64,000 nucleotides of DNA from Lepturacanthus savala (lineage: Eukaryota > Chordata > Actinopteri > Scombriformes > Trichiuridae). Under the pieces are notes generated by a model, which was given only the letters and a program-made list of their open reading frames with translations, was not told where the DNA came from and made no database searches. Both the position numbers and the translations under genes were made by a program. The stretch lies in the NCBI GenBank assembly GCA_030544235.1, contig CM060478.1:3025227-3089226 (forward strand), read 5' to 3'. Position 1 is the first letter of the stretch, and every line of letters begins with the position of its first letter. This document shows positions 12,021 through 56,679 of this stretch, one piece after another.

Positions 12021-13247
12021 TGCCCTTCTGGTCCCTTCTTTGGCAAAAAATGGGAAGCTTTCGTTGCTGTTTGGGCCTTTCATTTATACGATCAGCGGAG
12101 CGCGTCCCCAAAGACCAGATCATTTGATGTGGAATCTTTTTGATCAACGACCCTTTTCCATCGCCATGTGTTTGGCAAAACTCAGTTCTTGTACAAAAGA
12201 AAAATGGATGACAATCTTACAGAATCTATATCAATGGAACTTCGGTGGTGTTGAGTTGCAAAGTTACACCGCTAATAGACCTTGCGAATCCAACATGAGG
12301 CCGGTATCAGGTGCACGTTTTCAAGACTGTTCTCGTCTAAATGAGGCCCTAGTGTCCCTGTGGTTGGCCTAAAACCACCTGCCCCCCTATTAAGAGTTGT
12401 AGCCCTCATACTACAAACTATATATACATACTTTATAATACAGCTAGCTTACAATTCTACCAAATATCCACGATTCCTGGATGTCTGTTTCTAGTAGTAT
12501 CTAGCATGTGTAGTGAAAAGAACTGACAAACACATCAGTTCGATCCTTTAGCTTGACCTCGGGGCAAAAATGAAAGCTAAAAATTCCACTTGCAGATGTA
12601 TTTTTTCTGGTTTGTGTATTGCATGAAGTGTGTGTTTAATCACATACAGTGTGTGCAGAAGTCAGTTTGATAAATAAGGCTAGCTTCGATGCTACTCTAA
12701 GCTTTAGCTCAACGCAATGATTGCACAATAATAAAAAAAACCCTGTAGTCACACAAGCTACTCACTTGACAGAGAAAACCACGTATAGATTTAGACAAGA
12801 AGAAATAAAATCAAAACTTAACGATATCAAACTTACAGTAGAGTACATGTATTGCAATATATGTCTATTAGTGTGTCTGTGGGAGACAAACAATACAAGG
12901 AACTGCTAAAAAAAAAAATGAGGAAGAAACAAGGCGGTATTGATATAATTTCTGTCGATTTGGATTAAATTAAAGGATAAATTGTCTCCATTCAACAACA
13001 GAAAATAGATTAATTATAATATCTGCAATAACATTGTAATGCATATGTCATTAAAGTTGACCCAGCTCTACTGTGAACCAGTTCCTGACTCCTCCTGAGC
13101 TACTTCTTGGTAAGAAGAAGCTGATTTATCACTCGCATTTTTATGACTCTGCTTATGGATGCGGTTAATACTTGGTTTTAATACTTGAGAATTAAATGAA
13201 CCGAAAACATAAGGCTGCTTTTCTCCTGGTTAATTTTCCTGGTCTAG

Positions 13248-13659
13248 TTTATTTAAAGTGATCTTTTAGTAGAATGAATAAATGGTTCTCGATACCTCTG
13301 CACCTGAAGCTTTGGAGTTTGAACCGGCCTTAGAGGAGAGGGCTGGGTCTAATTGCTGGTCAGTTACACTAAGTGAAAGAACAGTGTCTCTGTTAGTGTG
13401 TAGGTAGTATAATATCCTCACCGCCGAGCTACGACTTGTAAGGAGACGGGGCTGAGCTGCATAGAGTCCAGATGCGGATCAGAGTTTAAATCCGGTGCTT
13501 CTATGTCGCTCGGCCGCAGATTCCCGCCGGAGTGGCGAGGCGGGGGGTGGGGGGAGGGGGCTATGTCTGCAGATGTTTTAGGCAGCGCTGGGCTTTAAGG
13601 CAGGTTGGGTGTGTTGGATCCCACGCCACTTAATACTCGTAGGGCTGGGGTCGGGGTCT
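13248..13659 (-). other. epas1: Candidate EPAS1 3' UTR with AATAAA
   Basis: After the stop codon the sense strand has a C-rich, CpG-containing tract (around 13500-13560), then more ordinary sequence. The first canonical AATAAA on the minus strand that I see is at 13253-13248, about 410 nt after the stop. The UTR could run much further, towards about 10 kb, because vertebrate EPAS1 UTRs are usually long. No 3' end is proven. Confidence 0.4.
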
Positions 13660-44966
<31,307 letters not shown>

Positions 44967-45899
44967 CTGCAAACCAAGGAAATGATTAATATTACAACAT
45001 TAACAGTTAATGTGAAGCGACAGGTTCAATTTAGTTTATCAGGTTTCCTCATCATTACTTACTGGGCAAAAGGAGGAATTGTGTTTTCCTACCTTTTTTT
45101 ATACCCTTGAAGGCATCACCAGACCCTAATTGGATGATACCAATACTGAAGGGGGGGTGGAATTAAGATAAATTTGTTATGTCTATTATTTTGATTATTT
45201 TTAAATTTATTTATGGATTTATTGGGTTAAATCTCCACCATTGATGAACATGTGTTGGTCTTACTTGTAGAAATTAATAACTATTATTTGCTTATTTGCA
45301 GAGAAGTGAGTCTCCCCTACATTGTGGTACAGTCCAGCTGGATCCTGTTGAAGCCCCCTACAGGCAGGAGGAGGTAGTGCAGGAGCTTTAACTGGAGTTT
45401 AGTTATTTTAAGTATTTTAGATCTTTTTTTCATAAATATCTTCACAAACAGGCTTCAGGAAAGAAAGAAAGACAAATTTAAAAAGGCTAAATTAGCCTTT
45501 TTCAATTTTTCTTTCTTGATTTAGAAGAATCTGAGCTCAAAAGTCGAAAGTATGATAAAAAAAGTAAAAAATTATGAGATTAAAAAACAAAAAAATGAGA
45601 TGAAAAGTAAAAAAAAGTATGATATAAGATTAAAAAATCTATCAAATATAAGGTAAAAAGACAAATATGATAACAAGTCACACAAAGAATGCAATAAGAT
45701 AATTTTAAAATAAAAAAAGACAAAAATATGAGTAAAAAAACATGAAATAATTTTAAAATGAAATAATTTAAGTGTCATTTTATATAAATGGATAAGGTTT
45801 AATTAACGTTAATAAACAAGAAATTAAACCTTCTAATGTCAAATACAACCAATTAAACTGTGAAACAGCCTAAAACAGCTTAGCATTCTATTGCATAGC

Positions 45900-45913
45900 G
45901 TTGCCGTGGCAAC
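45900..45913. promoter_or_regulatory. RFX X-box-like palindrome GTTGCCGTGGCAAC
   Basis: Perfect 14-bp inverted repeat fitting the X-box form GTTNCC..GGNAAC. Others in intron 1 are at 47104-47117, 47871-47884 and 52195-52208. Binding is inference. Confidence 0.35.
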
Positions 45914-46539
45914 AGCACTAATTTTATTATATAAAGTTTTTTTTTTTTTCTACTTTTGGTCCTGGAGGTTCAAAAGATTTTCTTTTTTTTTATTGGTGCA
46001 TGTTAAAAGGAGTGAAAACAGGATTTCCTGGTCATGTGATGTGATTGTTTATTTTGTCCTTCAAAGTAAAAGACACGATTTTCACAATAAAACATGCGTT
46101 TTATATATATATATATATATCGCTGCTTTTTAATGATATGGAGCCAAAAGTGATTGTTGCCGTGTGGAAACTCTATGAAATAGAGGGTTTTAGGTCTTAG
46201 GGAAAACAGAAGGAAATGGGCTGGAGTGTTGTGGCCTCTGTGACACAAAGGTCAAAGGTCACTGGAGAAAATCCTTGGGGGAAGGTTTCAACACGTCCGT
46301 GTGAAACCTTCTGAAGTCGTTTTCATCTGGAAGAGTCTTCAGACAGAGGAAAGAAGCAACAAATGGACGGATTGATTCATTGATTGATTGATTAATTGAT
46401 TAATTGATTGATTGATTGATTTGATTCATTGTTTTACCCTGAACCCATTTCAACCCGGCTACATATTCTCACTAAATATATCACTATATCATTATTTTTA
46501 AAACATTTTTTCTCATATTTTAGTTTTTTTATCTCATAA

Positions 46540-47118
46540 TTTTGACTTTTTTAAATAATATTTTTTATTCTTTTCTAAATCAAGAAAAATAATAAAATAA
46601 GATAAATTATCTGGGAATTAAATATATATTAGGTTTAAAATATCTTATTTTTCGCACAATTTGTCTAAATTTTAGTAGAATTATCTATAATAATTTGTGT
46701 TATTTAAATTTTTTTTCCTGATTTGCACTAATTTGGTCCAATATTTTCAAAATAAAATATTAAATTGACTAAAATCAAGAAAAAAACCACTTGAAATAAG
46801 CTAAAACTGGACTAATTATAGCAAAAACAAGATATTTTGACCTAATTTTTTGCAGCGTGTGGTTTTCTCTGTGGAGAAATTCTTCAACATTCAGTTTAGA
46901 TCCTAAATTTCTTGGTTTATTTATAAAATTCTGCTGCTTTTATGGTTAAAAACGATCAAATTTGGTCTAATATTTTCAAAATAAAAGATTAAATTGACTA
47001 AAAGTAAGAAAAAAAACTTGAAATAAGCTCAAAACTGGACTAATTATAGCAAAAACAAGACGTTTTCACCAGTTTTTGCAGTGTAGACATTCGTTTATTC
47101 GCCGTTTCCATGGAAACG
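46540..47118. repeat. Dispersed ttgaaataagct repeats with X-box palindrome
   Basis: Two head-to-tail copies (aaattgactaaaa, cttgaaataagct, aaactggactaattatagca). The second ends with CCGTTTCCATGGAAACGG (47102-47119), which recurs at 47869-47886. Confidence 0.65.
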
Positions 47119-47639
47119 GGGAAGAAAACAGCCATTAGCGTTTTCCTAATGCAAAAAAAGACTTTTATTATGAGCTCATTTTCATATTAGCGTAATTTAT
47201 AATTCATATTTAACCACATCTAATGTAATCCAACATTAATAACTGTAATTAATCATTAATTCATGGTTTATTGGGTCTTTTCTCTTATTTTTCTCTGAAT
47301 CTCAACGACGATATTTGACGTAATTGTTTGTTTGCATTGAGCAACAAGGCGAGTTGAGCAAAAACAAATTCAAGTTGAACTTTGCAAACAAGGAGCGGAG
47401 GTTTGTTTTTCATGTTAAAGCTGTAAAATCTACCCAGATTCATATGAATCAGGATATGAGTCATTAAACCGGAGGAGAGGAGTTGATCAATGACTCGTTT
47501 TCATCATTTTACAGGAAAAATCATCAGCTTCTCTTTCTGGAAAAGCTCCAACATCCAATGAATAATAATTAACCTGAAACCAGAATGTCTCCTGGCACTG
47601 AACCGGACATTAACCATCAAATAATTAGAATAAACACAC

Positions 47640-48085
47640 ACACACACTGCAAAAAATTAATATTAATGAGTGAAATTATCTTGTTTTTGGTCAAATATTG
47701 AGGAAAATGAGTCAATTTAGGTCATTTTCTTAGAGATTAAACTGACTAAAGTCAACAAAAATACTTGAAATAAATAAATTCACTAAAATTAAGAAAAAAA
47801 TACTTGAAATAAGCTCAATACTGGACTAATTATAGCAAAAACAAGACGTTTTCACATTCGTTTGTCCACCGTTTCCATGGAAACGGGGAAGAAAACAGCC
47901 CTTTTTCTACAACTTGTCCACATTTGAGTAGAATTATCTTATTCCACTGGCAGATAATTTATCTTATTTCACTTTTTGCACCAATTTGATCCAAGATTTT
48001 CAAAATAAAAGCATAATACTGGACTAATTATACCAAAAACAAGACGTTTTCACCAGTTTTTGCAGCTAAACTCATCTTATTTAAG
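47640..48085. repeat. Further copies of the ttgaaataagct repeat
   Basis: ctgcaaaaaattaatattaa, then two to three partial copies with aaatacttgaaataa and ctggactaattat, again next to CCGTTTCCATGGAAACGG. The 47102 and 47869 palindromes thus travel with the repeat. Confidence 0.65.
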
Positions 48086-48089
48086 ATTT

Positions 48090-49425
48090 TAAAGATATTT
48101 TCACATGTTAAGATTCCATTTTTTTCTATTAGGAGTTCGACCTAACTGGCACAAATCAGGAAATAAAAACTAGAAATAAAAACAAAACCTTTTTAACAGG
48201 TTAAGGTTTAATTTCTTTTGCAGTGCATTGAAATACAGCGTCGTCCATGTGTCAGGAACATTTTATCGCCTCTGCTCGTGCAGCACATTGTTTATCAGGC
48301 AGCTTTGCAGCCGTTTGTCTGTCGTCAATCATTAAAACAAGGCTGCAGGATCCAACAGGGACGAATTAGGAGTTTTTAAGTGGAAAAAAACACATAAAAA
48401 CATGTTTTTAACTTCTGATCCATCTGTGTTATAACAATAAGTTCATAAACCGCAGCAGATGATGATCATCATGTCTGAGACAAATAATAATTATAATAAA
48501 ATCAATAAAATTCCAATAAATTAACCTGTAAATGTAGCAGCTTTATCCTGAACCTGATAAAATGTGAGAATAAACAGCTGGATTTATGTTGTTTTAACCC
48601 ATTTAATGATATTAATGGTTTAATAACATCTTCTATATTATATTTAACCAGTTATAATAATTATTAAATTAACTAATATATAAAACAAGTTAAGAAAATA
48701 CTGTGGTGATATATATATCACATATAAAACATCATATTTTATATATTTTTATATATTTTTTTGATTGATTTCAGGTATTTATTTGTTTATTTTGAACCAG
48801 CTTTCAGCTCAAAAAATAATAAATAATAAATAAATAATAAAAATAATAAATTGTTTTTTGGAACTGGATGCACAAAATATGTTAAAAATAAATAAATAAA
48901 AATAAATAAATTCTTGAAATCACTTAAATTGTGGGCCTTTAATCTATATAAAGCATATAAAATATATAGAAATATATAAAATATTATATATTATGTATAG
49001 TATATGTTTTATATGTCACCACTGAATGTATAATCTATAAAAGGTGAATTTTTTTTAATGCAATTATGGAAATAAATATACTTGATGTATATCTAGATAT
49101 AAAAATAAAATATCTATATAAAACTAAAGGGACTAGAACATATATGTGATATAGTGGGAGTTATAGAGTCTATTTGATCTGTTTTATATCAGGATTTTAA
49201 GGAAAAACGTGTTGTTTTGACTTAAAGACGTGAAGAGATGAAGTGATATAAAGTCTTAACTTTAAAATAAATAATAAATATACAACATTTATAATATACA
49301 GAAGAAGAAAAATGACTCAAATAAACAGTTTCATGGCATTTGTTTAAATATTTAGGTCATAGGTCACAGAAAATAAAAAATAAGACCCTAAATCTGAAGT
49401 GTTTGAGTGTCTGAGGGGGCGGGGC
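48090..49425. other. AT-rich intron 1 stretch
   Basis: Simple AT-rich sequence with aataataaataaata runs (48815-48915) and atatataaaat runs (48700-49020). No gene recognised. Confidence 0.5.
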
Positions 49426-49810
49426 TTATATGACAGAGCTCGGCCAATCAGAGCGGAGTGGGCGTGTCATTAGGGAGGGGAGGGGGGAGGGGGGAGGCCG
49501 ACTGTATTGCTGCTTTAGTGCCATCAGATTAATGCAAATTCATATAAATAGAACATAAAAATTAATATATAATAATAAATAGATAAATATGACGCATTTA
49601 AAAATGTAGAAAATGTAGAAAAGCAGATTTTAACATACACAACTGTTGATAGTTGTGATGTCACAGCTGCCACATTCAAATCAGCCAATCAGAGGAGAGA
49701 CTCGCTCATACTGGACCATATTAAACATAAATCACCATCACTGTGTTTTTCCTTCCTGCCGCTGACAGCTGATTTAACCTGTCGGCCAATCAGAGGAGAG
49801 TATTCACCCA
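49420..49810. promoter_or_regulatory. Three CCAATCAGAG boxes with a GC box
   Basis: ccaatcagagcgga (about 49445), ccaatcagaggagag (about 49684) and ccaatcagaggagag (about 49788), plus gggggcggggcttatatgac at about 49416 and a G-rich run (49476-49498). Promoter-like composition inside intron 1; no exon is seen beside it. Confidence 0.3.
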
Positions 49811-49930
49811 AACCAGGAAGTGAACCGGAAATAATCAACAGATGAATCTGTATTAAAAAATAATAATAAATCTTTAGTTGCAGCCTGGTGAAGTTTCTTC
49901 AGCGTGTGTGTGTGTGGCATGTGAATGTGT

Positions 49931-49937
<7 letters not shown>

Positions 49938-49967
<30 letters not shown>

Positions 49968-50455
49968 CAGCAGCTCGCTGAGTCTAAATTGAATTGCAGC
50001 CATTGTGCCAGCAGCACTTTATTCACTCAATCCAACAATGCACTTCATCACTGCCAACATTAACACAAGCCACACATGCAGCAGGGAGGGCGGCCATGTT
50101 GTAAAACAGCCTCCGTCCCATTAGATACAGACGGTTATTTGTTTATTTACATGATAATCATGTTGTAATCACAATTAAACGCAGCATCGTTCTCATCGTA
50201 GCAGCAGTTTCGCCTGCAGCGACAATCTGGCCTTCACAGAAACACACAATCAAACATGCAAACACGCGCTAAGGAGCAGATAACGGCCAATTAAGAGGAA
50301 AGGGGTGGAGCCTAGAGCGTCGTTATCTTATCAGAGCTGCTGTCCAATCACATTTAAACTCGTTAAGCAGCAAGCCTCGTTACTGAGGAGTCAGCAGACG
50401 CTGCTGATCACTCCATTCAATCAAGTCAACCGGAGCAGCTGACTGACTGATTCCT

Positions 50456-50498
<43 letters not shown>
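49938..50498. repeat. (GT)n tracts at 49938-49965 and 50457-50498
   Basis: Two GT runs; the 490 bp between them are unique-looking sequence without an exon. Confidence 0.9.
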
Positions 50499-50499
<1 letters not shown>

Positions 50500-50630
50500 T
50501 TCCACTCTTTGATTGTCTGGGGCCATTGTTGCAGCAGATCCCAGCAGACTATCAGACTATTTCAGGATACGAAACAATGGGAGTTACAGAGCTTCAGCAG
50601 AGGACTGAGCCTTCTGATGGACTCACTGAC

Positions 50631-50633
<3 letters not shown>

Positions 50634-50678
<45 letters not shown>

Positions 50679-50978
50679 ATACACACACACACACTCTGAT
50701 ACACACACACACACACTCTGATACACACACACACACACACACACACACTCTGATATACACACACACACACACACACACTCTGATATACACACACACACTC
50801 TGATATACACACACACACACACGCTCTGATACACACACACTCTGATACACACACACACACACACACACACTCTGATACACACACACACACACACACACTC
50901 TGATACACACACACACTCTGATACACACACACACACGCTCTGATACACACACACTCTGATACACACACACACGCTCTG

Positions 50979-51029
<51 letters not shown>

Positions 51030-51316
51030 TACACACATACAACCTTACACACAATGATGCACACACACATACTCTGACACACACACACACTAATACACAC
51101 ACGTGCTCTGATACACACACACACACACACACACACAGATATACACACAATAATACACACTAATACACACACACTGATACACACACACACAATAATACAC
51201 ACACACACTAATACACACACACACTGATACACACATTACACACACACACACACACACTGAACCTCACACACTAATATTCACACACACAATGATACACACA
51301 GATACAAACACACACT

Positions 51317-51355
<39 letters not shown>
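50634..51355. repeat. CA array with ctctgatacacac units
   Basis: About 720 bp of (CA)n broken regularly by tctgatac, then by taatac and cagatac. Gives long Cys/Val open frames on the minus strand that are not genes. Confidence 0.95.
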
Positions 51356-51359
<4 letters not shown>

Positions 51360-52380
51360 CTTCTACCTGTATCGGTTTAAATAAAATATATAATAAAAAC
51401 AAATATTCATCAGTATTTGCTCAACAGAAAAGGTCAAAGGTGAAGATGTTTTAATTCTCCATCAACCTGCCAATAACATTATTAATATTAAATTATACAG
51501 TTTTATTTCTGTATCACTTCCTCTTCTAGAACAGTGAAAAATCCACATTTATTGTTGATTTTAATTCACTTTATACAACGATTATAATATTTAAAGGTGA
51601 AGATTTTCTCACTGAACCAGAAAACTCAACTTTTTATTCCTAAAAATCATTATTTGAACAGAAACTTCTGTAAAAACCTTTGACTCTGACGCGTCAACGC
51701 AACATTTACGAGCGTTTCATCTTAATAAAAAGAACAGAAAACACTTTTTCCACTGAATCTCCATCAGAACTTTAATCCTCTTTATAAAAGTCGTGGATTG
51801 AAGGCTCTGATTGAGGAACCCGCTGACCTGCTGGTGAAAACGGCTACGACCTCTTCACCTTTGTGCCGTTTTCTTTTATTTTTTTATTCTCCCCTCGATA
51901 GAACAAACAATCCTCACTGCAGCTTATTCTAGAGGACGCGGCCGGTCGAGGGCGTCGGGTTCACGCGATGAAGCCGAGTGGAAAAACACGTCTGAGTCGG
52001 ACTAATTACTGGTGCTGCCGCTCACTCAACTCATCCCGATGGAAGTTGGACACCTTTCAAAAAAGAAACGGAGGGATTGATCCTCCAGCAGCTCACAATA
52101 GAAAGAAATGGAAAAAATAAGCAGAGAAAGTAGAAAAAGGGAGGAAATCTCTAGATCATGAATCAATGAGGGAAAAACTAGTAAAATCTTCGCCGTTGCT
52201 ATGGTAACTTACATCGTTAGAGCTCGTTAACGATCATTAGGTCTGATTTTAACCAGCAGACGTTTAAAAAAGAGGCTGATTTTGCACCAGTGGTGTAATA
52301 AATGACTTACTGGCTTCTACGTGTTAGTTTGGTTGGTTTCTCCTTCAGAATCAGCCAAAAACAGCATCTGGACTAAACCA
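51360..52380. other. Intron 1 stretch without recognised gene
   Basis: Ordinary sequence with an X-box-like GTTGCTATGGTAAC at 52195-52208 and a G run near 52396. No exon recognised. Confidence 0.45.
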
Positions 52381-52429
52381 TTTTGAGGAATAAAGGGGGG
52401 GGGGGGCATTATTTTTTGATAATTGTCAC

Positions 52430-54570
52430 ATTTATGTGTTTCACTTTTGTTTAATATGTTTGGGGTCATTGTCATGATAAAACTCACATTTCAAGGGTCT
52501 GGAACCAAAAAACTGCTCCTTTACTGGTGTATTTGGAGTTGTTGTCTTGTTGAAACTCACATTTCAATGGTATTTTCCCATTTTCTTCCTTTTCTCTACA
52601 GTAATTAAAGCATTTTTGATGTCAGATAACACATTTCTAATGGGATTAAGGTGCAGGGAATGGGTTGGCCACTCTATAACCGTTTAAATACACATTTCAA
52701 AAGGTATTTTCCCATTTTTCTTCATTTTTTGTAAAGTAATTAAAGCATTTTTTAAAGTCAGCCAACAATTTTTTCGTGGGATTAAGGTCTGGGGTTTGGA
52801 TTAGTCACTCCAGAACTTTAATTTTGTTGGTCCGGAACCAAAAAAACTGCTCCTTTACTGGTGTATTTGGGGTCATTGTTTTGTTGAAACTCACATTTCA
52901 TTGGTATTTCCCATTTTTCTTCCTTTTCTGTACAGTAATTAAAGCATATTTTATGTCAGCCAACACATTTTTAATGGGATTAAGGTGCAGGGATTGGGTT
53001 GGCCATTTCAGAACTTTAATTTTGTTAGAATGGAACCAAGAAATTCACATTTCAAGGGTATTTTCCCCATTTTTCTCCATTTTCTGTAAAGTAATTAACA
53101 CATTTTTAAGTCAGGCCACAAGTTTGTAATGGGATTAAGGTCTAGGGTTTGGATTAGCCACTTGTTGAAACTCACATTTCAAGGATATTTCCCATTTTTC
53201 ATCCTTTTCTGTACAGTAATTAAAGCATTTTTGATGTCAGATAACACATTTTAATGGGATTAAGGTGCAGGGATTGGGTTGGCCACTCTATAACTGTTTA
53301 AATACACATTTCAAAGGTATTTTCCCACTTTTCAAGTAATTGGTCCGGAACCAAAAAACTGCTCCTTTACTGGTGTATTTGGGGTCATTGTTTTGTTGAA
53401 ACTCACATTTCATTGGTATTTCCCATTTTTCTTCCTTTTCTGTACAGTAATTAAAGCATTTTTTTATGTCAGACAACACGTTTTTAATGGGATTAAGGTG
53501 CAGGGATTGGGCTGGTCACTCCAGAACTTTAATTTTGTTGGACTGGAACCAAGAAACACACATTTCAATGGTATTTTCTCATTTTTCTCCATTTTCTGTA
53601 AAGTAATTAACACATTTTTTAAGTCAGCCAACACGTTAGTAATGGGATTAAGGTCTAGGGTTTGGATTAGCCACTCCAGAACTTTAATTTTGTCGGTCTG
53701 GAACCAAAAAACTGCTGGTTTACTGGTGTGTTTGAGGTTGTCGTCTTGTTAAAACTCACATTTCAAGGATATTTCCCCACTTTTCTTCCTTTTCTGTGCA
53801 GTAATTAAAGCATTTTGATGTCAGCCCACATATTTCTAATGGGATTAAGGTCTGGGGATTGGGCTGGTCACTCTATAACTGTTGAAATACACATTTCAAA
53901 AGGTATTTTTCCATTTTTCTTCATTTTTTGCAAAGCCTTTTAAGTCAGCCAACAAGTTTTTATTGGGATTAAGGTCTAGGGATTGGATTAACCACTCCAG
54001 AATTTTAATTTTATTGGTCTGGAACCAAAAACTGCTCCTTTACTGGTGTATTTGGGGTTGTTGTCTTGTTGAAACTCACATTTCAAGGGTATTTTCCCAT
54101 TTCCTTCATTTTTTGTAAAGTAATTATAGCATTTTTTAAGTCAGCCCAGATGGTTTTAATGGGATTAAGGTGCAGGGATTGGGTTGGCCAATACAGATCT
54201 TTAGTTTTGTTGGAGTGGAACCAAGAAACACACATTTCAATAGTATTTTCCCATTTTTCTTTATTTTTTGTACAGTAATTAAAGCATTTTTTAAAGTCAG
54301 CCAACACATTTTAATGGGATTAAGGTCTGGGGATTGGACTGGCCACTCAAGAACTCTAATTTTATTGGTCTGGAACCAAGATGCTGCTGGTTTACTGGTG
54401 TGTTTGGGGTCATTGTCGTGTTAAAACTCACATTTCAAGGGTCTGGAACCAAAATGCTGCTCCTTTACTGGTGTATTTGGGGTTGTTGTCTTGTTGAAAC
54501 TCACGTTTCAAGGCTATTTCCCCATTTTTCTTCCATTTTCTGTAAAGTAATTGTCAAAAATTGACACATT
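52430..54570 (-). mobile_element. Tandem array of a Tc1-like transposase fragment
   Basis: Eleven imperfect repeats, spaced about 125-235 bp, each containing gggattaaggt on the plus strand. The minus strand encodes Tc1/mariner catalytic-domain text: FQQNNDPKYTSK (53288-53479), then LEWP/YWPTQS-LHLNPIKTIW (54083-54307) and ADLKNAIITLQK. Thus the region around the second catalytic Asp and the DD34E Glu is amplified, while the N-terminal DNA-binding part and the terminal repeats are missing. NPIK instead of NPIE and many stops show it is inactive. Confidence 0.8.
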
Positions 54571-54829
54571 TTTCTTCACATTTTGATTTAGGATATAAAA
54601 CACACTGTTCCTAATGCTTTGAGGTGCTATTATATCTGCTATTACATCAAACAGGACTGTATAAAGTGACATGAAGTGATTATTCTCATTATTCCTCAGC
54701 TTCCTGCTGCAACATCAGCTTCCTGACTCACCATTTCAACCGCAGCCAATTACACACACACACACACTTATCGGCCAATAAACGCGACGCTTGTCACAAC
54801 AAGTGTCTTGGTGGTGATTAAAGGGGTCA

Positions 54830-54981
54830 GAGGGGGCGGGGCTTCCCGGGGTCGCCGCCGCTGGCATCAGAATCCCCCGCCGGGATTCATCCTCTGCCCC
54901 TGAGCTGCGAACCAAACGCAAACAAAGCAGAGGTCGGACGTGCTGCGGCGCAAGTTTCAAGCCTTCGAAGCCGGGAGACGC

Positions 54982-55027
<46 letters not shown>
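54830..55027. other. GC-rich patch followed by (CA)n
   Basis: 54830-54985 is GC-rich with several CpGs (ggggcggggcttcccggggt, cgccgccgctgg) and one GACGTG core, then (CA)n at 54986-55027. No EPAS1 exon 1 codons (Met-Thr-Ala-Asp type) were found on either strand. Confidence 0.35.
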
Positions 55028-55029
<2 letters not shown>

Positions 55030-55264
55030 AACGATGCTGTCACCAGTAGAAACACAAACCGAGGCTCTGAAATCGCTGGTTGCAGGTGTTTAAACCTTTT
55101 AAATCTAGATTTTTTTCAAAGGTTTCATGCATATAATTATTTCAATCCCATTTTCTTTGCAGAAAATAGCATTTTATTGGCTATTATAGTTATAAATCTG
55201 CAGAAAAACCTATTTATCCCATGTACAAAATTCTTTTTTGGGGGATTATTCTAGAGATTTGATT

Positions 55265-55625
55265 GAATTTCCCTGTTTTTATTAATAAATATAACTTTAA
55301 ACTACTCATAAATCCACTCTATACATCACTAATGTTGTAAATGACTATTCTAGCTGCAAATGTCTGGTTTTTGCTGCATCAATATCTACATAGGTGCATT
55401 TCCAGCAACTATCAGTCCAGTGTTCTAATGGAACAATCAGAAGGTTAATGGATGATTAGAAAACCTTGATGCTAACATGTTAGCACAGCTGGAAACAGTT
55501 TAGCTGCTTAGAGAAGCTAGAAAACTGAAAACTGACTCAGTTTAAAACTCATGGTGGTAAATAAACGTGTGACTTTTCATGGAAAACACTGAATTGTGTG
55601 GGTGACCCTGAACTTCTGAACAGTA
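55265..55625. mobile_element. MITE copy in intron 1
   Basis: Fullest internal sequence of the family at 6751-7075: contains aatgactattctagctgcaa, tgatgctaacatgttagcac, agctggaaacagtttagctg and gtgacttttcatggaaaaca, ending tgaccctgaacttctgaaca. The terminal repeats are degraded. Confidence 0.75.
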
Positions 55626-55834
55626 GTTAACATTATAAACATGTCAGGTAGATGTAGATGGTAGTTAGTTTTTCTCTTTGGTTCATCCTGATGTTTTGAT
55701 ACCTGATTGATTACCGGGATTTAGTTTAATTATTGAAAACACACACAAACACACACATACCCGATATTCTGAAATCTCCTTGATAGAAGCAACGCTGTCA
55801 CTATAAACCACGTTAACTTACACAAGGTAAGAAG

Positions 55835-56160
55835 ACACACACACACGTGCACACACACACGTGCACACACACATTCCCTCAATGGACATCATTCGTAAAA
55901 ATTCTGAATTTATGAATGCAGGTTAATGGTGAGATCTTTTAATTCAATTGATGAATCACATGATCAGTTTATATCACTAAAAGTTCTTGGAGGTTTTATG
56001 TTGACCCCCAATACACACACACACACACACAGTCACACACACACAGTCACACACACACACACACACACACACTGTCACACAGTCACACACACAGTCACAC
56101 ACACGCACACACACACACACACGCACACACACACACAGTTACACACACACACGTTCCCTC
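55835..56160. repeat. Imperfect CA arrays with duplicated flank
   Basis: CA tracts at 55835-55873 (with two acgtgcac interruptions) and 56012-56152 (with cagtcaca interruptions), each followed by ttccctcaatgg and gttaatggtgag: a local duplication of about 290 bp. Confidence 0.8.
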
Positions 56161-56347
56161 AATGGTGGTTAATGGTGAGGTCTTTTAATCTAATTTGCAG
56201 AAATGATGAATGGAGGTCAATGGTGAGAAAAACTTCTCTAGTACCATAACAACACATAAAAGGTCATAAATTCAACCAGATAGTTTTATAATTTAGTGAA
56301 AACACATTTTTTTATTTTATTTTGGTGAACTAGGGGTACCTGCCAGT

Positions 56348-56514
56348 CCTCATAAATTGTATGCCCTTCAAAATAAAAGCCCCATTTCCACACCTAACTG
56401 TAAAAACATAGATTTTCTATCACAGCTTTTTGTAAAAATGAAGATAAAGTAATTAATTCCATATAGAAGGTTAAAATATAAAATATGTGACAAACCATGA
56501 ATATTCTATAATCC
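56348..56514. repeat. Direct repeat, copy 1
   Basis: cataaattgtatgcccttca to gacaaaccatgaatattcta, about 160 bp, recurs at 57216-57371 with few differences. The copies flank about 700 bp that carry the CACGTG triplet. Confidence 0.85.
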
Positions 56515-56679
56515 AACATGGCTCCCGCCCTGTGACATCATAATATGCAAATTAACCAGAGTCAAAAAGAACTGTAAGTGGTTCTTCTCTGCATTTAAAA
56601 TCAAAAACACAAGTTACTACATTTAAGTCTAATACGTGGTTTCATTTAAATATTTCACAGTGTTTTCTGTTCTTTTCTG

